From contig NZ_AWFH01000001.1 of NCBI RefSeq assembly GCF_000682715.1, forward strand, positions 372,001 to 436,000: 64,000 nucleotides of DNA, read 5' to 3'. The position numbers and the translations under genes are program-made. Positions within the stretch are counted from its first letter, which is position 1. Each line of letters begins with the position of its first letter. Below, in pieces: positions 7,810-16,516 of this stretch. The notes under the pieces are model-generated. The model had not been told where the DNA came from and made no database searches. It was given only the letters and a program-made list of their open reading frames with translations. Source of the DNA: Hyphomonas atlantica corrig. GTDB lineage: Bacteria; Pseudomonadota; Alphaproteobacteria; Caulobacterales; Hyphomonadaceae.

Positions 7810-7935
7810 TCAAATTCCTTCTTCCCTGACCGGGCATTAGAAAAACTTATCGACAGCTTGAGATGCTGCGCATTGGTTTGCTTCTTCTTAGGCACCACTT
7901 TCCTGTCAGAAATCAAGAGACAGGAGTATGGTAAT

Positions 7936-8574
7936 ATGAGCCTTCTGATTGGCGACGTTGCCCCGGACTTTGAAGCCGACACGACAGAAGGCCGCATTCG
8001 GTTTCACGAATGGATTGGCGAAGACTGGGTGGTCTTCTTCTCTCACCCGGCCGATTTCACACCTGTCTGCACCACGGAGCTCGGCTATACAGCTAAACTC
8101 AAGGACGAGTTTGCAAGGCGCGGCGCAAAAGCACTGGTGATCTCCGTCGACAGTCTGGAGGACCACAAGAATTGGATCTCTGACATTGAGGAAACCCAAG
8201 ACACAACCGTGGAATTCCCGATCATCGCCGATCCAGACCGGAGCGTGGCAACCCTCTACAACATGATCCATCCAAGTGCGGACGCGAAAGTCACCGTGCG
8301 CGCTGTGTATGTCATCGATCCGAACAAGAAAATTCGCGCGTCCATCATTTACCCGCCCAGTGCCGGGCGGAACTTTGACGAAATCCTGCGTCTCATCGAC
8401 AGCCTTCAACTCACTGACAATCACAAGGTTGCGACTCCTGTGAACTGGCAGAACGGAGATGATGTGATCATCGTGCCATCGCTGACAGATCCTGACGAGA
8501 TCGATCGGCTTTTCCCGTCAGGTTACAAGGCGGTGAAACCCTATCTCCGCTACACTGCGCAGCCGGGGAAATAA
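7936..8574 (+). CDS. 1-Cys peroxiredoxin (Prx6 type)
   Basis: A 212-residue thiol peroxidase. The catalytic motif 'HPADFTPVCTTE' has the peroxidatic cysteine at residue 45 with Thr42. No resolving cysteine is visible, and the extended C-terminal domain ('WQNGDDVIIVPSLTDPDEI') is typical of Prx6-type enzymes of about 210-220 residues. It reduces hydrogen and organic peroxides in the cytoplasm. The start at 7936 follows ACAGGAG by about ten bases; an in-frame extension to 7783 overlaps sixA and is rejected. It is a single-gene unit. Confidence 0.92.
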   Translation: MSLLIGDVAPDFEADTTEGRIRFHEWIGEDWVVFFSHPADFTPVCTTELGYTAKLKDEFARRGAKALVISVDSLEDHKNWISDIEETQDTTVEFPIIADPDRSVATLYNMIHPSADAKVTVRAVYVIDPNKKIRASIIYPPSAGRNFDEILRLIDSLQLTDNHKVATPVNWQNGDDVIIVPSLTDPDEIDRLFPSGYKAVKPYLRYTAQPGK

Positions 8575-8588
8575 CTCGGTTCCACGAA

Positions 8589-8614
8589 CGCCCTGAGACC
8601 GAGGTCTCGGGGCG
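8589..8614. terminator. hairpin between convergent peroxiredoxin and ymdB-like genes
   Basis: CGCCCTGAGACC and GGTCTCGGGGCG form a nearly perfect stem (one G-U pair) with a tiny loop. No clear T-run follows on either strand, so termination is likely but unproven. Confidence 0.5.
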
Positions 8615-8632
8615 CTTCAGTTTCAGGAGAGG

Positions 8633-9454
8633 TCAGAAAGGCACCGCATCGCTGAGCCTTCCGCCGACGCGAATGGCTTCGATACGGGTCGCAAGCCCGG
8701 TCGCATCATCTGTCTCAACATAGGTTCCGCAGAGTGTACCTTCGCCCAGGGCCGGTTGATAGCGTTCGCCGGGAAGCTGGGTTTCGAAGCGATAGAGCGA
8801 GATCTGCTTCTGCATCCCGATCACACTATCATAGTCACCGCACATGCCAGCATCTGTCTGATAGGCCGTACCCGCTTCAAGGATCATCGTATCGGCGGTT
8901 GGCACGTGCGTATGACTGCCAACAACCAGACTGGCCCGACCGTCACAGTAATGGCCCATCGCCATTTTCTCACTGGTCGCCTCGCAATGCATATCCACAA
9001 TCACCGCATCAGCCACAGCGCCAAGCGGCATCGAATCGAGCGCTTCATCCACCGCGGAGAACGGATTGCTCAACACCTGTTTCATGAACACGTTACCCTG
9101 AACCTGGATCACGCCCACGCGGCGGCCATCGGGCAGGCTGAACAGGTTTGCGCCCTTACCGGGCGCCTTGGCAGCCGGCGGATAATTCAGTGGGCGCAGC
9201 AGACGAGGTTCGCGTTCAATATAAGTGAGCGCCTCGCGCTGGTCCCAGGCATGGTCCCCCAGCGTCAGACAGTCCGCACCAGCCGCGAAGAACTCCTCCG
9301 CAATTGCGCTGGTCAACCCGAAGCCGCCTGCGGAATTTTCTGCATTCACGACAACAAAATCCAGACGCAGACGCGCTTTCAGACCCGGTAGATGGTCCAA
9401 CACGGCCTGCCGGCCGGGCTTTCCGACCACATCTCCAAAAAAAGCCAGTTTCAT
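8633..9454 (-). CDS. YmdB/TIGR00282-type metallophosphoesterase
   Basis: A 273-residue calcineurin-like phosphoesterase. Metal-binding motifs are visible in order: 'FFGDVVGKPGR' at the N-terminus, 'VNAENSAGGFGLT', 'LTLGDHAWD', 'VIVDMHCEATSEK' and 'VVGSHTHVPTAD'. Bacillus YmdB, the named relative, hydrolyses 2',3'-cyclic nucleotides and affects RNA turnover and biofilm choice; the same chemistry is probable here. It is cytoplasmic, with no signal peptide. It is the only gene of its unit, between two hairpins. Confidence 0.87.
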   Translation of the reverse strand: MKLAFFGDVVGKPGRQAVLDHLPGLKARLRLDFVVVNAENSAGGFGLTSAIAEEFFAAGADCLTLGDHAWDQREALTYIEREPRLLRPLNYPPAAKAPGKGANLFSLPDGRRVGVIQVQGNVFMKQVLSNPFSAVDEALDSMPLGAVADAVIVDMHCEATSEKMAMGHYCDGRASLVVGSHTHVPTADTMILEAGTAYQTDAGMCGDYDSVIGMQKQISLYRFETQLPGERYQPALGEGTLCGTYVETDDATGLATRIEAIRVGGRLSDAVPF

Positions 9455-9486
9455 GACAGCCAGTCTATGCCTCGACTAGCACGCAA

Positions 9487-9521
9487 AGAAAAGCGCGTGC
9501 ACCCACACGGGATGCACGCGC
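9487..9521 (-). terminator. terminator of the 9547-11166 lipoprotein gene
   Basis: GCGCGTGCA and TGCACGCGC form a nine-bp perfect stem, followed on the minus strand by CTTTTCTTT. Confidence 0.75.
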
Positions 9522-9546
9522 CAATATGTCTGATTTGCTCGGCGAC

Positions 9547-11166
9547 CTATTCGTTGGAGGCCGAGAAACCGAGCGCCGACTTGGTCAGACCAGACGGATC
9601 TTCCATGTCTGCCAGCGTTGATACTTTCAGCGGCGCAGCCGGGTTCAACGATAGCGTCAAGGTTTTCGGATCGGTGATGAAGCTGGACAGAGCTGTTGCA
9701 GCTTCTGTCACCAATTCCGGATCAATACCGGATCCAGCAGCCATCATCGGAGCCATGGCCAACATGCCAGCAGTCTGATTGCGCAATTGCTGCGGGTCTT
9801 CGCCGCTCTGGGCCGCGTATGCGTTGAAGGCACGATCCACGATGCCATTATCGTCCAGCGCCAGGTCAAGCGAATGGATCGTCAGCTTCTCCATGACAGC
9901 ATCCATCATGGCAGATGGGTCTGCAGATGCGTCACCCTGCTCTGCCTGCGCAGCCGCCATTGCGCTGGCGCCTTCATACTTGGCACCAAAATCGAGGCGG
10001 AAGCCATCTTTGAGCTCCCAATAGTTCTTACCCTTGGCCAAGGTCACAATGTCAGCATCCGGATCGTAAGACTGCTCGCTCGCCATGGTCAGCTCCAGCT
10101 TTTCATAGCCGAGCGTCGCAAGTTGCGTACCCAGTTGTTGGCCAAGTTCGCCATCGCCTGCATTCAGCACCATCTTCACTGGTTCGGTCACGACCTTCAC
10201 CGCGCGGCCCTGTTTGTCGTGGCTCACTTTGGAAACGAGAGACGGCATATCGAAATTTACGCCGGATATGTCGAAGTTGAGGTCCTTCATGCTGATGGAC
10301 TTGTAGCCTGGATTCGCAGGGTCCTGAGCATTCAGTCCAGACATGAAGCCCGACTCAAAACTGTCCTCAAGGCTTTCGCCTTCTTCCGGTGCAAATACCG
10401 CAAAGTCGAAGCCTTCGACGCTGACGTCACCGATATTCGCTTTCACGGTCGTGTCTTCAGACGGGTCGAACATGTCGAACTTCATGTTCTTGAGGGACAT
10501 CCCCGCTGCCTTGCGGTCTTTCAGGCCACTGACGGAAATGGCATCGATCAGGAAGGTACCGGTCTCGCCGTCTTCTTCATTGATCTGCATGTTAACATCG
10601 CCAACTGACCAGAGATCGAACGACAGGGCGTCGCCGGTCGGCAGGTCACCATGATCAGCATCACTGAATGCGCTCGCGACCCAAGCTGCCAGTTCAGGCG
10701 AAGGATTTACAAGCTGGATCGAGCCAATCGTCGCGCTTCCCTCTTCGGCCTCTTCCGGGTCTGTCGGAACGAGCGAAATGTCGCTCATGACCATCTTCGA
10801 GAAGCTTGCTTTCCCGTCGACCATTGCGAGGCCATCAAGCTCAAGCTTCTTCGCCTTTACGACGGTGCCATCAAGATCAATGCCGTCCTCGTCTGAATCG
10901 TCGTCATCATCGGCCGACAAAAGCGTCACATCCGTGAATACGGCCTTGTCCCCCTTGATGTCGCTACCCGCGAATGTGAGACGCGTCGAATCGGACCCAT
11001 CCAGCGCGAAAGCGGCCAATGCCTGCGGTGCAGTTGCCGGGTCACCCGCGCGCGCTGTGATGTCTTGCACAGCATATTCTGAGCTTGCACCATCATCTGG
11101 CTTGTCATTGTCCCCGCAAGCCGTAAGCATGGCGATGGCGGCAACGCCTGTGAGCAGATATTTCAT
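9547..11166 (-). CDS. large hypothetical lipoprotein
   Basis: A 539-residue protein with a lipoprotein signal peptide (lipobox LTAC, lipidated Cys17). The mature part is acidic, with a D/E-rich patch near residue 90-95 ('DDDDDSDEDG'), then repeating phrases of the type 'MSDISLVP', 'MKNMKFDMF' and 'MKDLNFDISGVNF' that suggest a beta-rich repeated fold. The segment 'KNYWELKDGFRLDFGAKYEG' recalls DUF945/AsmA-like envelope proteins, but I cannot assign a family. It is probably anchored in the envelope facing the periplasm. It is divergent from the YgjP-like gene. Confidence 0.7.
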   Translation of the reverse strand: MKYLLTGVAAIAMLTACGDNDKPDDGASSEYAVQDITARAGDPATAPQALAAFALDGSDSTRLTFAGSDIKGDKAVFTDVTLLSADDDDDSDEDGIDLDGTVVKAKKLELDGLAMVDGKASFSKMVMSDISLVPTDPEEAEEGSATIGSIQLVNPSPELAAWVASAFSDADHGDLPTGDALSFDLWSVGDVNMQINEEDGETGTFLIDAISVSGLKDRKAAGMSLKNMKFDMFDPSEDTTVKANIGDVSVEGFDFAVFAPEEGESLEDSFESGFMSGLNAQDPANPGYKSISMKDLNFDISGVNFDMPSLVSKVSHDKQGRAVKVVTEPVKMVLNAGDGELGQQLGTQLATLGYEKLELTMASEQSYDPDADIVTLAKGKNYWELKDGFRLDFGAKYEGASAMAAAQAEQGDASADPSAMMDAVMEKLTIHSLDLALDDNGIVDRAFNAYAAQSGEDPQQLRNQTAGMLAMAPMMAAGSGIDPELVTEAATALSSFITDPKTLTLSLNPAAPLKVSTLADMEDPSGLTKSALGFSASNE

Positions 11167-11235
11167 GTTTGGTCCCTTAAAATAGTTGATGCCAGCGTAT
11201 CGAGTGCGCCCGTCACCTAATGTGAGATTATTAAC

Positions 11236-11955
11236 ATGCCATACAACAATGGCCAGACCGTGACACTGAGTGGACCGGACGGGGACGAGATCCGCGTTCG
11301 CCTCGAAGTGAACTCGAAAGCGCGGCGCTTGATCCTTCGGCTGGATGAACGCCGCAGGGAAGCGGTCGCTGTTGCGCCTTCACGCCGTCAGATCAAGGAC
11401 GCGGCAGCCTTTGCGGCTGAACGCGTTGACTGGATTCACAGCCGGTTGCGGCACTTGCCGGATGCAGTCAGTTTCGAGGAAGGCAGCGTGATTTCCTATC
11501 GCGGCGCGCCTTGTCGTCTGACCGCCATTGGGGACGGCCGCGTCGCGCGCCTGGTTCCCGGCGATCCGAATACGCTATGCGCCCCGGGCGACCCCGATAC
11601 ATTGCATTTACGCACGACGAGATACCTGAAGAAGCAGGCCCGCGCAGACATCACCCGCGCCGTAAAACGCCATGCCGCCCGCCTGAACGTGACCTATAGC
11701 GAGATATCAGTGAAAGACACGCGCTCACGTTGGGGATCGTGCACCGCAGATGGAAAACTGTCCTTCTCGTGGCGGCTCATCATGGCGCCGCCAGCTGTCC
11801 TTGACTATGTCGCGGCTCATGAGTGCGCGCACTTGCTGGAAATGAATCACTCGCCCCGCTTTTGGGCCCACGTTTCCACCTGTTGCGTAGACTGGAAGAC
11901 ACACCGCAACTGGTTGCGGGTTCATGGTGCCACGCTACAGGCCACAGGCAGCTAG
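11236..11955 (+). CDS. YgjP-like M48/SprT-type metallohydrolase
   Basis: A 239-residue protein of the YgjP/DUF45 family. The zinc motif HECAH is at residues 195-199 with a third ligand at His205 in 'EMNHSPRFW'; 'RWGSCTADGKLSFSWRLI' before it is the family signature. Relatives are annotated as metallopeptidases, and E. coli YgjP has been linked to UTP hydrolysis, so the substrate is open. It is soluble and cytoplasmic. Its stop shares a CTAG with the stop of the convergent antiporter gene. Confidence 0.85.
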   Translation: MPYNNGQTVTLSGPDGDEIRVRLEVNSKARRLILRLDERRREAVAVAPSRRQIKDAAAFAAERVDWIHSRLRHLPDAVSFEEGSVISYRGAPCRLTAIGDGRVARLVPGDPNTLCAPGDPDTLHLRTTRYLKKQARADITRAVKRHAARLNVTYSEISVKDTRSRWGSCTADGKLSFSWRLIMAPPAVLDYVAAHECAHLLEMNHSPRFWAHVSTCCVDWKTHRNWLRVHGATLQATGS

Positions 11956-13880
11956 CCTTGATTGCCGTCAGAGCTGATGTCCTCAGGCTCTTTTGCAACT
12001 TCCATTTCACGTGCCGGACCGAAACTGATCAGGGTGACTCCGTCGCCGCCGCGCGCCTCACGGTTCGGCCCAAGGAAGATCAAGGTGCCATCCGGGCGGA
12101 TTTCCGCGATGATATCGGCTTTCGGGCGATCCTTGCGATACTCCGCAAGATCGTATTCCTCGGTCAGCTTCGTCTTGCCAAAGGTCCAGCCCCGATAGTG
12201 ATCGCGGATCAGGCCGTCATACCCCCTGCCCCGACGGATCAGGGTGCGTCCGCGCGTACCCATGCCAATGGCGCGTGGATCCTCTTCCTCAGTGTCCTGC
12301 GCAGACAGCTGATAGACTCGATGCCGCCCAAGTTCCGGTGCGAAATGCCCGGAAACGAGTGCATTGTAGGGCTCGTTCGCAGATAGGCCGACAACCTGGT
12401 CAAACGCCGCATGATCGAGGCGCACTTCGGCCTCTTCAGACAGGACTTCCCCAAAGAACGTATTCAGTCCCGCCTCACGTGCTGGCCGCAGGCGTCGCCA
12501 ATTGTTGTCGGCAAGAATTGGCTCGATGCCGACATCTTTCAGAACCTTCGCCAGATCAATGCTCCACGGGTTCACGCCGACCAGCAGGACGCCCGGACGC
12601 TCTTTCCGCGCCAGACCAAGACGCCGCGCCAGCGGGCCAATCGTGAATCCGTGCAGGACGACGGTGACAAACACCATAGCGAAAGCAAGTGGAGTGATCT
12701 GCTCGGCGCCGGAGAAGTAAAAACGAGAATCCCCGCGTCGACCGAGGTCTTCAAGCAGGGTTGCAAACAGGCTGGACACAGCGACAGCAACGATACCGCG
12801 CGGCGCGATCCAGCCAAGCAGGATGGCCTCATTGCGCTTCAGGGTGCCCCAGGTCGCGATCCAAACCGAAAGCGGACGCACAATGAACAGCATCGCCATC
12901 AGGAAGGCGAGCGTGTTCCACGTCAACGCGCGGCGGATAACATCCGGCGTCAAATTCGCGGTCAGGATCACAAACACGCCCGAGACAAGCAATACTGCAA
13001 TGTCTTCCTTGAACTTTCGTAGCTCTGCGAGGCCCGCGAGCCGCGAATTGGCCAGCGTCATACCGTAGGCCGTCACAGCCACAAGACCGATTTCCTTCTC
13101 GATCATTTCTGCCAGAGCGTAGCAAAGGATAATCGAGGCGAAGATGATCGGCGCCTTGAGATATTCAGGTGTCCAGCCCTGACGGAAGGCCCTGACAATC
13201 GCCCAGCCAAACGCAAACCCGAGACCCACACCCAGCGCCGCAGCAACGATGATCATCGCGCCTTTGCCAAGAATGGATTCGCCCGTCGCCGCCACGCGGA
13301 TGATCTCGAACGCGGCAACGGCGAACAACGCACCAACGGGGTCGTTGACGATGCCTTCCCATTTCAGGAACTGACCCGTTCGGCCCCCAAGCTTTGACTG
13401 CCGCAGCAAGGGCATGATCACCGTCGGCCCGGTAACCACCAACACGCCTGCAAAGACAACGGAACTGCCCCAGTCGAGGCCCGCTGCATAGTGCGCGGCA
13501 AATGTGCCCAACGCCCACGCCAATGGCCCGCCCAGGAACACCATGCGGCGTACGGCAGCGCCCGCATCGCGCAAATTCTCGAATTTCAGGACGAGACCAC
13601 CCTCAAACAGGATGACCGCGACAGCCAGTGACACAATCGGCCTGAGCAACTCATTGCTGCCGCCATTGAACACTTTTTCCGGATTGAGCAACGGCTCGCC
13701 AAAAATGACCGTCCACAGCGGTCCGACGGCGAGACCTGCTAAGGCCATCAACACGATGGCCGGCGCCTGAATGCGCCATGCAATCCATTGTGCGCCGATG
13801 CCGAGTGCGCCAATCAATGCGCATGCAAAGATCAACTCGCTGGACCCCGCGGCCGCCAGTGCAAAATCAAATTGGTCCAT
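11952..13880 (-). CDS. CPA1-type cation:proton antiporter with TrkA-N-like domain
   Basis: A 642-residue membrane protein. About 12 hydrophobic segments span residues 10-425 with the CPA motif 'AVILFEGGLVLKF' and 'TGPTVIMPLL'. After residue 430 there is a Rossmann-like segment ('VLLVGVNPWSIDLAKVL', 'SANEPYNALVS') resembling TrkA-N/RCK gating domains, then a basic tail. It probably exchanges Na+ or K+ for H+ at the inner membrane, with nucleotide binding by the soluble domain. It stands alone, convergent with the YgjP-like gene. Confidence 0.87.
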   Translation of the reverse strand: MDQFDFALAAAGSSELIFACALIGALGIGAQWIAWRIQAPAIVLMALAGLAVGPLWTVIFGEPLLNPEKVFNGGSNELLRPIVSLAVAVILFEGGLVLKFENLRDAGAAVRRMVFLGGPLAWALGTFAAHYAAGLDWGSSVVFAGVLVVTGPTVIMPLLRQSKLGGRTGQFLKWEGIVNDPVGALFAVAAFEIIRVAATGESILGKGAMIIVAAALGVGLGFAFGWAIVRAFRQGWTPEYLKAPIIFASIILCYALAEMIEKEIGLVAVTAYGMTLANSRLAGLAELRKFKEDIAVLLVSGVFVILTANLTPDVIRRALTWNTLAFLMAMLFIVRPLSVWIATWGTLKRNEAILLGWIAPRGIVAVAVSSLFATLLEDLGRRGDSRFYFSGAEQITPLAFAMVFVTVVLHGFTIGPLARRLGLARKERPGVLLVGVNPWSIDLAKVLKDVGIEPILADNNWRRLRPAREAGLNTFFGEVLSEEAEVRLDHAAFDQVVGLSANEPYNALVSGHFAPELGRHRVYQLSAQDTEEEDPRAIGMGTRGRTLIRRGRGYDGLIRDHYRGWTFGKTKLTEEYDLAEYRKDRPKADIIAEIRPDGTLIFLGPNREARGGDGVTLISFGPAREMEVAKEPEDISSDGNQG

Positions 13881-13926
13881 ACCAGCCCCGTTCTAGGTCC
13901 ACCCTGCCCACCAGTTCGTCAAAAAA

Positions 13927-14484
13927 CTAGGCTTGAGCGGCATTTATGTCATCAGCAAAGTCGAATCCGATCTCACGGGTTCCATAGTCGCCCACTTTGT
14001 AGCGCTCGATATGGTCTGAGAACCAGAGCAGGATGTGCTGATAAAGATGGTCGTAAAATGGCTCAGGATCGGCGTCTTTTAGCGGCAGGCTGAACTCGTA
14101 TTCCGAGCCATCCTCGATCTGGATCATGAATTTGTCGCCAATCTTGCGACACCGCATCACCAGCCGCAGCCAATCGGTGTCGCGGGAAACCCTTACTGCC
14201 AGGCCGAATGCAATCGGCCCGAGCAGGCGGAATCCGCGCGGTGGAATGGAAAATGCGGCGTCACCGTGGGCTTTCGGCTTGTACTCGCCGACCGGTGGCA
14301 CAAGGTGGACACAAACGCCGTCACTTGCGCCAAGATAGTCGCAGAAACCACTGCGCACTTCCTCAGCCAGTGTTCGGATCCGGTCATAATTTTCGGCAGC
14401 GAGGGCCTGATAGGCCTCCACCGTCTCGATCAGTTTATCAAAACGTGACACAGCCTTGCGGCCCCCTTGGTTACCAAAGCCCAC
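13927..14484 (-). CDS. conserved hypothetical protein
   Basis: A 185-residue soluble protein with no signal peptide or membrane segment. It starts five bases after the stop of the EEP hydrolase gene and is probably co-translated with it. A GTG start at 14451 ('SRFDKLIETVEAYQ') is an alternative. The central part ('IPPRGFRLLGPIAFGLAVRV', 'DTDWLRLVMRCRKIGDKFMIQI') is rich in aromatic beta-strand residues. I recognise no domain. Confidence 0.65.
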   Translation of the reverse strand: MGFGNQGGRKAVSRFDKLIETVEAYQALAAENYDRIRTLAEEVRSGFCDYLGASDGVCVHLVPPVGEYKPKAHGDAAFSIPPRGFRLLGPIAFGLAVRVSRDTDWLRLVMRCRKIGDKFMIQIEDGSEYEFSLPLKDADPEPFYDHLYQHILLWFSDHIERYKVGDYGTREIGFDFADDINAAQA

Positions 14485-14489
14485 ATAAA

Positions 14490-15500
14490 TTAGGGTGCCG
14501 CAGCGCGGCCTTCAAACTTTAAAGTCGCAACCATGGGGCAATGGTCTGATGCTTTCGGCGTAATCCAGCCTACACCGGGGAAGCGATCTCCGTCGTATCG
14601 CGCCGCCCGGTAGGGCGAACCAGCGCGAACAATCTCAACATTTGCCGCCGGATTCTGCGCGGCGAGATTTGGCGACAAAAAGATATGGTCCAGCGCACCA
14701 TAAGTGTCGTCACCGCTATAATGATGCGTCCATCGGTCAAAAGGATCGGCAATTGCGCGGCTGGCCAGATCGACCGCAAAGCCATCGCCGACCAATGGGC
14801 CGAGCCCGTGCGACGGGGCTGGCTTGCCGTCTACTTCCCAGTAATCATTGAAGTCACCCAGAATCACCCAATCCTCTGACGCGGGCGTCTCAAAGCGCTG
14901 ACTGACAATCTTCCGCACAGCCTGGGCTTCCGCTTCACGCACCGAGGCCGTGCGCTTGCGGCCCCCATGCATCGATTTGAAGTGGCAGATAAACAGCGTC
15001 AGCTGCCGTCCCTCTTTCACAATATCCACTTCCAGACAGTCCCGCCGGAACACGTAGTCATTCACCGATGCGCCCTTCGGCGGTCGAATGCCAAGCCGAC
15101 CAAACGTGGCACGTGCGTGACTGCGCTGAAACACTACTGGGTGCGACGAAAGCAGGCCGACATCGATGCCGCGGCTATCATTGCCTTCGTGCAGGACACG
15201 TTGGCCGAAGGGCTGCCCTGCCCAGCGCGACACGTAGCGATTGTCAAATGCGGTGAGCGTGACAAGGTTTTCGACTTCCTGCAGTGCGCATACCTCGGCC
15301 TTTGCCGCCACAAGCGCCTGCGCCGTCAGGGTCCGGTCATCCTCCGACAAGACATCGAACACTGCGTCCACCTGCTCAGCGATCCGGGCATCATCGACAT
15401 CTGTCAGGCGACTACGCGCATTGGCCAGACCCGAGCGCGCGAAATCACACCGCATCATCAGGTTTTCGCAATTGAACGTGGCCAGTCGAATTTGGGGCAT
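14490..15500 (-). CDS. endonuclease/exonuclease/phosphatase family protein
   Basis: A 336-residue DNase I-like (EEP) hydrolase. Motifs in order: 'ATFNCENLM' at the N-terminus, 'VCALQEVEN' (metal-binding Glu), 'GDFNDYWEV' (catalytic Asp/Asn), 'YGALDHIFLS' and 'SDHCPMVA' (catalytic Asp-His). The enzyme cleaves phosphodiester or phosphomonoester bonds using Mg2+; the substrate is not evident. No signal peptide is seen. It is upstream of and coupled to the hypothetical gene at 13927, and 53 bp downstream of motA. Confidence 0.85.
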   Translation of the reverse strand: MPQIRLATFNCENLMMRCDFARSGLANARSRLTDVDDARIAEQVDAVFDVLSEDDRTLTAQALVAAKAEVCALQEVENLVTLTAFDNRYVSRWAGQPFGQRVLHEGNDSRGIDVGLLSSHPVVFQRSHARATFGRLGIRPPKGASVNDYVFRRDCLEVDIVKEGRQLTLFICHFKSMHGGRKRTASVREAEAQAVRKIVSQRFETPASEDWVILGDFNDYWEVDGKPAPSHGLGPLVGDGFAVDLASRAIADPFDRWTHHYSGDDTYGALDHIFLSPNLAAQNPAANVEIVRAGSPYRAARYDGDRFPGVGWITPKASDHCPMVATLKFEGRAAAP

Positions 15501-15553
15501 CTACCGGTGATGCGGCTTCATTCCAGTGCGGTCAACGCGCAATGGATGTGAGG

Positions 15554-16429
15554 TTAGGCTACGGCACGTTCGGCAAAGCGCGCGCTCGTCTGGGCCCGTT
15601 CTACAGAGTCAGCGTCCGGGCGCTGTTCGACGGGAATGGCTGTGCGGCCGAGCTCAATGGCTATTCCGGGCTGAACGCCGCTGCCAAATGCAGACAGTAC
15701 GGTGCGTACCACATCAAGAGGCTGCGCCTCATCCTCAACAATCTGGCCATAGCGCGCAGCAACAGGCCCAACGACGCCATAGGCGAGAAACACACCGAGA
15801 AACGTTCCCAGCAGCGCGGTTCCAATCATCATCCCAAGAATGGCTGGTGACTGGTCGATAGACCCCATTGTCTTGATGATGCCAAGCACAGCGGCCACAA
15901 TGCCGAGCGCAGGCAGCGCATCTGCCACCGTATTCAACGCGTTCACGGCCTTCATCCGTTGATCCACATGAAGCGCGACAGCCTGTTCCATATGCGCTTC
16001 GGCCCGCGCCGGGTCGGACAGATCCAGCGCCATCAGGCGAAAGGAATCACAGATCATGTCGCGAACCGCCGCATCTGCCTGAACTGCGGGCGCTGTCGCG
16101 AAGAGGGCAGAATCGTCCGGATTCTCTATGTCGCGTTCAATCGAGACAAATCCATCCTGACGTGCCCTGCGCATCAGGGTCGCCAACAGGACCAGCAATT
16201 CGCGGTGTTGTGCGCGATGCCAGCGGCTACCCTGAAACGAACGAACAAAGCCGCCGAAGGCCTCTTTGGCAACTTTGGGCGAATTCCCGATCAATAGCGT
16301 GCCAACAGCCGCGCCGCCGATCAGGGCCAGTTCAAACGGCAAAGCCTGCATCACGCCTTGCCCGCCGGTCAGGGCAAGGCCACCCATCACGAGGACGAGC
16401 ACGAGAACAAGACCGATTAGTTGAGGCAA
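15554..16429 (-). CDS. motA: MotA-type flagellar stator protein
   Basis: A 291-residue inner-membrane protein with four hydrophobic segments (two near residues 3-45, two near 155-215). 'LGIVAAVLGIIKTMGSID' and 'GTFLGVFLAYGVVGPVA' are the MotA signatures around the proton channel. With MotB it forms the flagellar stator. No motB lies next to it, as is common in Caulobacter-type genomes. A CtrA-like site lies about 50 bp upstream. An ExbB/TolQ assignment is less likely given length and the 'KTMGSIDQ' motif. Confidence 0.88.
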   Translation of the reverse strand: MPQLIGLVLVLVLVMGGLALTGGQGVMQALPFELALIGGAAVGTLLIGNSPKVAKEAFGGFVRSFQGSRWHRAQHRELLVLLATLMRRARQDGFVSIERDIENPDDSALFATAPAVQADAAVRDMICDSFRLMALDLSDPARAEAHMEQAVALHVDQRMKAVNALNTVADALPALGIVAAVLGIIKTMGSIDQSPAILGMMIGTALLGTFLGVFLAYGVVGPVAARYGQIVEDEAQPLDVVRTVLSAFGSGVQPGIAIELGRTAIPVEQRPDADSVERAQTSARFAERAVA

Positions 16430-16478
16430 AATGCGCAGGCTCCGGCAATACTAGAACCGTGACCCTCGCACATTCGTC

Positions 16479-16493
16479 TTAAGCCAAGCTTAC
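16479..16493 (-). promoter_or_regulatory. CtrA-like site upstream of motA
   Basis: TTAA (16479-16482), seven bases, TTAC (16490-16493): one mismatch to the CtrA consensus TTAA-N7-TTAA. It lies 50-64 bp upstream of the motA start codon. Flagellar genes in this lineage are commonly under CtrA. Confidence 0.4.
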
Positions 16494-16516
16494 AAGCCCC
16501 GCATTTTACTGGGAGA

